Positions 7,687 through 11,175 of a stretch of 11,175 nt of DNA are shown piece by piece. The translations under genes and the position numbers were made by a program. A model generated the notes under the pieces. It had not been told where the DNA came from, made no database searches, and saw only the letters and a program-made list of their open reading frames with translations. Position 1 is the first letter of the stretch. The number at the start of each line of letters is the position of its first letter. Source of the stretch: Bacillota bacterium (lineage in GTDB: Bacteria; Bacillota_I; Bacilli_A; Erysipelotrichales; Erysipelotrichaceae); contig JAEWGY010000078.1 of assembly GCA_023388035.1 (NCBI GenBank), positions 1-11,175 of the forward strand, read 5' to 3'.

Positions 7687-8595
7687 ATGATTTATACTTG
7701 TACAATTAATCCTAGTTTAGATTATTATATAAAGGTTGATGATGTTATTTTAGATAAAACTAATCGTGTTTTAAAGGAAGAATTTAGAGCTGGTGGGAAG
7801 GGTGTTAATGTTTCAATAGCTTTAAATAATATGAATATCCCTTCAAGATGCTTAGGATTTTTAGGAGGATTTACTAAAGATTATTATTTAGATTTTCTAG
7901 CTACCTATAAAAATATCCTACCTTCCTTTGTGGGGATTAAAGAAAATACCCGCATTAATATAAAATTAGTTAAGAATAATACTAGTTTTAATGCTCACGG
8001 ACCGATGATTAGCACGGCTGAGTGGGAACGTTTTATCAATCGTACTAAACAGATTGATACTCGTGATTTTTTTGTATTATCAGGAAATGTTCAAGAAGAA
8101 TTAGAAGATAAAGTATATATTTTATTAGAAGAATTAAGTAAAAGAAATGTTTTTATTATTTTAGATACCAATCCTAGCTTAATGAAAAGATCACTTAATT
8201 TAGCACCTTTATTACTTGCACCAAGTAAGGAAGATTTAGAATGTATATATAATACTAAAATTAATAATGAGAATGAACTGATAAGCTTAGCTAAGAAGCT
8301 TATTGATGATGGTGCTAGTAATGTTTTACTTAGTCTTGACAATGAAAAAATAATTTATTTAGGACCAAATCTTTATTTATCAGAAGGTCTTAATGATTTT
8401 AAAAAGGATGATACAACAGGTTCAAATGATGCCTTAGTTGCAGGATTTATTTCATCTATTCTAAAAGGAGCTAGTTCACTTGATGCTTATCGTTATGCTC
8501 TAGCTTCTTATCATGCTACAAGAACCAATAAGCAGATCGCAGATATTAATGTTATTAATGAAATTTATGATAAAATTAAAATTATTCAAAATTAA
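7687..8595 (+). CDS. PfkB-family sugar-phosphate kinase (1-phosphofructokinase / tagatose-6-phosphate kinase type), atypical motifs
   Basis: A 302-residue ribokinase-fold protein closest to the FruK/LacC branch: TINPSLDYYIKV at the N-terminus, GGKGVNVSIAL (36-46), GFLGGF (57-62) and NTRINIKL (87-94). FruK phosphorylates fructose-1-phosphate and LacC tagatose-6-phosphate. Two signature sites differ from the family. The usual PN-x-x-EL is APSKEDL (178-184), and the ATP/anion-hole GAGD or GSGD is GSND (245-248), although the catalytic Asp248 is kept. Substrate is therefore uncertain. No PTS transporter or DeoR regulator gene, the normal partners of fruK, is in the window. SD AGGAG (7678-7682) overlaps the upstream stop. 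It sits inside the pheST-led array. Confidence 0.85.
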   Translation: MIYTCTINPSLDYYIKVDDVILDKTNRVLKEEFRAGGKGVNVSIALNNMNIPSRCLGFLGGFTKDYYLDFLATYKNILPSFVGIKENTRINIKLVKNNTSFNAHGPMISTAEWERFINRTKQIDTRDFFVLSGNVQEELEDKVYILLEELSKRNVFIILDTNPSLMKRSLNLAPLLLAPSKEDLECIYNTKINNENELISLAKKLIDDGASNVLLSLDNEKIIYLGPNLYLSEGLNDFKKDDTTGSNDALVAGFISSILKGASSLDAYRYALASYHATRTNKQIADINVINEIYDKIKIIQN

Positions 8596-8607
8596 GGAGA
8601 TCAGATA

Positions 8608-9186
8608 ATGAAAGTTAAAACTTTATTTATAAGTATTTTAATTCTCGTTTTTACGCTTTGCTCTTGCAGCAATCAAAAAATAACTAAAGTGGATATGAGT
8701 ACTATTAGCAGTGCTAAAAAAGTAGATATGTCAGGTTATCAAAATATGCCTGCCTTTGATCATCAATTCTTAGCTATTGATATAAATGGCTTTAAGGATA
8801 TTTTTGAAAATAAGAAATCAGCTATTATCTATCTTGGTTATAAAAAATGTCACATTTGTCAAATTGCTACTCAATATTTAAATGAAGTAGCTAAAGAAAA
8901 AAAACAAACTATTTATTATTATAATGTTGCGGATGAGACTTTTGGACTTAAAAATAAAGATAATGCTAAGATTGTATATGACTATCTTGATTCAGTTTTA
9001 GATTCTAGTAATGGTCAAAAAGCGATTTTCACACCTCATGCAATAAGTGTTGTAAATGGTAAAATCGTAGCTGATCATCTGGGTTTAAGTAAAACTAACC
9101 CTTGGTCTACCAATGATAGTAAAAATGATAAGGCTAAACAGGAATTAAAAGAAAAATATACTGCCCTTATGGAATATTATAATTAA
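8608..9186 (+). CDS. Thioredoxin-like lipoprotein with CHIC motif
   Basis: A 192-residue protein with a lipoprotein signal: Lys-rich start, hydrophobic stretch 5-17 and lipobox LCSC with Cys20 as the lipidated residue. It should sit on the outer face of the membrane. A flexible Ser/Lys linker (21-45) leads to a thioredoxin-like domain: strand SAIIYLGYKK, then C81-H-I-C84, an AT-rich helix, strand TIYYYNVAD, a Pro in FTPHAISVVNGKIV at the cis-Pro position, and a C-terminal helix. It resembles proteins annotated as bacteriocin transport accessory or thiol-disulfide reductase lipoproteins, but no partner gene is nearby, so substrate and direction (oxidation or reduction) are open. A strong SD AAGGAGATC (8594-8602) overlaps the kinase stop. 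Confidence 0.8.
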   Translation: MKVKTLFISILILVFTLCSCSNQKITKVDMSTISSAKKVDMSGYQNMPAFDHQFLAIDINGFKDIFENKKSAIIYLGYKKCHICQIATQYLNEVAKEKKQTIYYYNVADETFGLKNKDNAKIVYDYLDSVLDSSNGQKAIFTPHAISVVNGKIVADHLGLSKTNPWSTNDSKNDKAKQELKEKYTALMEYYN

Positions 9187-9188
9187 TT

Positions 9189-10739
9189 ATGAAATTGTTA
9201 AATATTTTATTTAAACCTGTACAATTAATACATCGTTTATTTCTTAAAAGGTCATTTTATTTCATTATAATTTTTTTAATTCAAATTTTAATTTTTATTA
9301 ATTTCCTTGATTATTTAAGTAATTCATTAATCTTTAATGCTGTTTCTGCTTTGTTAAATATTATTACCGTCTTATTTATCAGTAGTTCTCATGATAATCC
9401 CTCTTATAAATTATCTTGGATCCTAGTTGTTTTAATCATTCCCCACGGTGGCTGGATAACTTATCTTTTATTTGGTTCTAAAAAGCTATCTAGATCTTTA
9501 AGAAGGCAATTAGCTAATGAAGAAGAAAGACAAAGGGAATATCGAATTAATACTATGAATGATGAGGAATTATTTAAAAATCTAAATCCTGATCTTCGTA
9601 AACAATTTGAATTTTTAAGGAATAATGCTAATTATCCCTGCGTTAAAAATACAATTTCTAAGTTTTATGATTTTGATGAGCACTGTTTTGATGAAATGTT
9701 AGCTGACTTAAAAAAGGCTAGAAAATTTATTTTCATGGAATATTTTATCCTTCATAAAGGATATATGCTTAATCGTTTACTAAAAGTCTTAAAGGAAAAA
9801 GCTAAAGAGGGTGTTACTATCTGCCTTATGTATGATGATGGTGGTAGTGTTGATGGTTTAGATTATAATTTTATTAAAAATCTTAAGAAAAATGGCATTA
9901 AAGCTTGTATTTTTAATCCCATAAGATTATTGCTTGCTGCTAGAATTAATAATCGTGATCATCGTAAATTATTAGTTGTTGATAATAAAGTAGCTTATTT
10001 AGGTGGTTTTAATATTGGGGATGAATATATAAATCGGATAACACGTTTTGGAGTTTGGAAGGATTCAGCGATAAGACTAGAAGGTGAAGCTGTCAGTAAT
10101 GTTAGCTTAATGTTCATTGAACTATTTAATGCAAGTTCTAAATATAACCTAGACCCTAAAGATTATCTTTTTAAACATTCTCTTCAGTCTGATAGTTTAT
10201 ATCTAGCATTTAGTGATTTTCCAACTAAAGATTCTACTAATATGCGAGATACACATTTAAATATGATTTATAATGCTTCTAATTATATTTACATTATGAC
10301 TCCATATTTAATTTTGGATTATACAGTTATGCAAGCCTTAATTAGTGCTAAGAAAAGCGGGGTTGAGGTAAATATCATCATACCTAAAATTCCTGATAAG
10401 AAGTTAGTATATTTAATTTCAATGGCTAATGCTAAAATATTAATGGATAATGGTATTAATATTTACACCTATACCCCAGGTTTTATTCATTCTAAAAATA
10501 TTCTCTGTGATGATGAAATAGCTTTGGTGGCAACCGCTAATATGGATTATCGATCTTATTATTTAAATTTTGAAAATGGTGTTTTATTAAATGATCCTAA
10601 TAGTATTAAAAAGATTAAAAATGATTTTCTTAATACTTTTAAAATCAGTGAGAAGCTTAATAAAAATAATATCATCAAGAGTAATTTACTCACTAAAATT
10701 TTAGAGATGATCATTAATTTATTCGCACCGCTTTTCTAA
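9189..10739 (+). CDS. cls: Cardiolipin synthase, phospholipase D superfamily
   Basis: A 516-residue membrane protein that condenses two phosphatidylglycerol molecules into cardiolipin and glycerol. Residues 22-41 and 48-66 are hydrophobic, and LSWILVVLIIPHGGWITYLLFG (75-96) is the typical PLDNF membrane segment. Two complete HKD sites follow: H258-x-K260-x4-D265 with YLGGFNIGDEY after it, and H434-x-K436-x4-D441 with ATANMDYRSYYLNFE after it, which are the catalytic pairs. Length and order are normal for bacterial Cls. The ATG lies 2 nt after the lipoprotein stop with no good SD in the usual window (GGA at about 9172-9174 is too far), so it probably depends on translational coupling. It is the last gene before a clear terminator. 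ClsA versus ClsB assignment is not possible by eye. Confidence 0.95.
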   Translation: MKLLNILFKPVQLIHRLFLKRSFYFIIIFLIQILIFINFLDYLSNSLIFNAVSALLNIITVLFISSSHDNPSYKLSWILVVLIIPHGGWITYLLFGSKKLSRSLRRQLANEEERQREYRINTMNDEELFKNLNPDLRKQFEFLRNNANYPCVKNTISKFYDFDEHCFDEMLADLKKARKFIFMEYFILHKGYMLNRLLKVLKEKAKEGVTICLMYDDGGSVDGLDYNFIKNLKKNGIKACIFNPIRLLLAARINNRDHRKLLVVDNKVAYLGGFNIGDEYINRITRFGVWKDSAIRLEGEAVSNVSLMFIELFNASSKYNLDPKDYLFKHSLQSDSLYLAFSDFPTKDSTNMRDTHLNMIYNASNYIYIMTPYLILDYTVMQALISAKKSGVEVNIIIPKIPDKKLVYLISMANAKILMDNGINIYTYTPGFIHSKNILCDDEIALVATANMDYRSYYLNFENGVLLNDPNSIKKIKNDFLNTFKISEKLNKNNIIKSNLLTKILEMIINLFAPLF

Positions 10740-10767
10740 AGGTTAATATATATTAACCTTTTTTACT
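10738..10767 (+). terminator. Rho-independent terminator after cls
   Basis: AAAGGTTAAT (10738-10747), loop ATAT, and ATTAACCTTT (10752-10761) form a perfect 10-bp stem that begins in the cls stop codon. A T-rich tract (TTTTTTACTTTTT, 10759-10771) follows. It is the only convincing terminator on the plus strand between pheS and nagB. Confidence 0.92.
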
Positions 10768-10792
10768 TTTTAAGCAAAAAATATTATATAAT
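10762..10792 (+). promoter_or_regulatory. Putative nagB promoter giving a leaderless mRNA
   Basis: A consensus -10 TATAAT lies at 10787-10792. The best -35 is weak, TTTACT at 10762-10767, with a long 19-nt spacer inside the U-tract of the cls terminator. The -10 box occupies positions -12 to -7 relative to the A of the nagB ATG at 10799, which places the expected transcription start at or next to the start codon. Confidence 0.6.
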
Positions 10793-10798
10793 TGAATT

Positions 10799-11175
10799 AT
10801 GAAAGTGATAGTGTTAAATAATTACGAAGAAGTTTCAAGAAAAGCATTTGAAATCCTTAAAGAAGTTTTAGACTTTAATCCTAAAGCGGTGTTAGGATTA
10901 GCTACAGGATCAAGTCCGATTGGTCTTTATGAGCATCTAATTAAATATCATAATGAAGGTTTTGATTTCTCTAATATCACCAGTTTTAATTTAGATGAAT
11001 ATATTGGTATTAGTAAGGAACATCCACAATCTTATCATTATTTTATGCAAGAAAACCTATTCAAGCATATCAATATAAATGCAAATAATATTTATCTGCC
11101 AGATGGTTTAGGTGATGATTTAGAAGCTAATTGTAAAAAATATGATGAACTTTTAAATAAGTATCAAATAGATGT
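10799..11175 (+). CDS. nagB: Glucosamine-6-phosphate deaminase, N-terminal part (runs off window)
   Basis: The first 125 codons are present. NagB converts glucosamine-6-phosphate to fructose-6-phosphate and ammonia and feeds amino sugars into glycolysis. Visible signatures are MKVIVLNNYEEVSRKA at the N-terminus, the phosphate-binding loop GLATGSSPIGLY (33-44), and the catalytic SFNLDEYIG (62-70), where Asp66 corresponds to the proton-transferring Asp72 of E. coli NagB. HPQSYHYFM and a later NIYLPDG also match. The ATG at 10799 fits the start of family members. The 20 bases upstream contain no purine-rich SD, unlike nearly all other genes here, and the promoter position suggests a leaderless transcript. 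It is separated from the pheST array by a terminator, so it is a separate unit. Confidence 0.96.
   Translation, partial: MKVIVLNNYEEVSRKAFEILKEVLDFNPKAVLGLATGSSPIGLYEHLIKYHNEGFDFSNITSFNLDEYIGISKEHPQSYHYFMQENLFKHININANNIYLPDGLGDDLEANCKKYDELLNKYQID

Noticed and set aside
8091..8342. 83-codon minus-strand ORF
   Set aside because: It is an antisense shadow of the PfkB kinase. The Ser/Leu-rich product mirrors Lys/Glu/Asn codons, and no promoter or SD is seen.
1..11175. CRISPR array, insertion sequence, integrase or attachment site at the tRNA genes
   Set aside because: No regularly spaced repeats, transposase or integrase reading frames, or duplicated tRNA 3' ends were seen on either strand.

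Overview
The window comes from a low-GC Gram-positive bacterium. The coding sequence is very AT-rich, Shine-Dalgarno sequences are of the AGGAGG type, TTGACA/TATAAT promoters are easy to see, and a T-box riboswitch precedes pheST. UGA is not read as Trp: the conserved proteins use TGG and run full length under the standard code. This argues against Mycoplasma-type mollicutes and fits an Erysipelotrichia/Acholeplasma-like or related uncultured Bacilli lineage (inference; no closer assignment is possible from the sequence alone).

Left part, minus strand (1-2433). A transcript starting near 2398 carries two tRNA-Arg genes (UCU, then ACG) with encoded CCA ends and closes at a GAAA-loop terminator. 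The U-tract of that terminator runs directly into the promoter of rplM-rpsI (L13, S9), which has a short structured leader and its own strong terminator at 1201-1248. Downstream lies a separate minus-strand gene with promoter and RBS. It encodes a Schlafen/AlbA_2-type putative ATP-binding regulator that runs off the left edge, and an in-frame TAA interrupts it at codon 30, just before its conserved domain.

Right part, plus strand (2478-11175). A promoter divergent from the tRNA promoter drives a T-box leader with a UUC (Phe) specifier, and then a tight six-gene array: pheS, pheT, a HerA-like/DUF853 ATPase, a PfkB-family sugar-phosphate kinase, a thioredoxin-like lipoprotein and a cardiolipin synthase. 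Gaps between genes are 1-12 nt and no terminator is visible until 10738-10767, so the whole array may be one tRNA-Phe-responsive operon. After the terminator, nagB (glucosamine-6-phosphate deaminase) begins and runs off the right edge. Its -10 box lies exactly where the mRNA would start at the A of the ATG, so it looks leaderless.

Most of the window is housekeeping: translation, membrane phospholipid synthesis and sugar phosphate metabolism. I do not see a convincing new multi-gene system. The points most worth a second look are the interrupted AlbA_2 gene, the leaderless nagB start, the PfkB protein with altered signature residues, and possible T-box control of four genes unrelated to Phe-tRNA charging.
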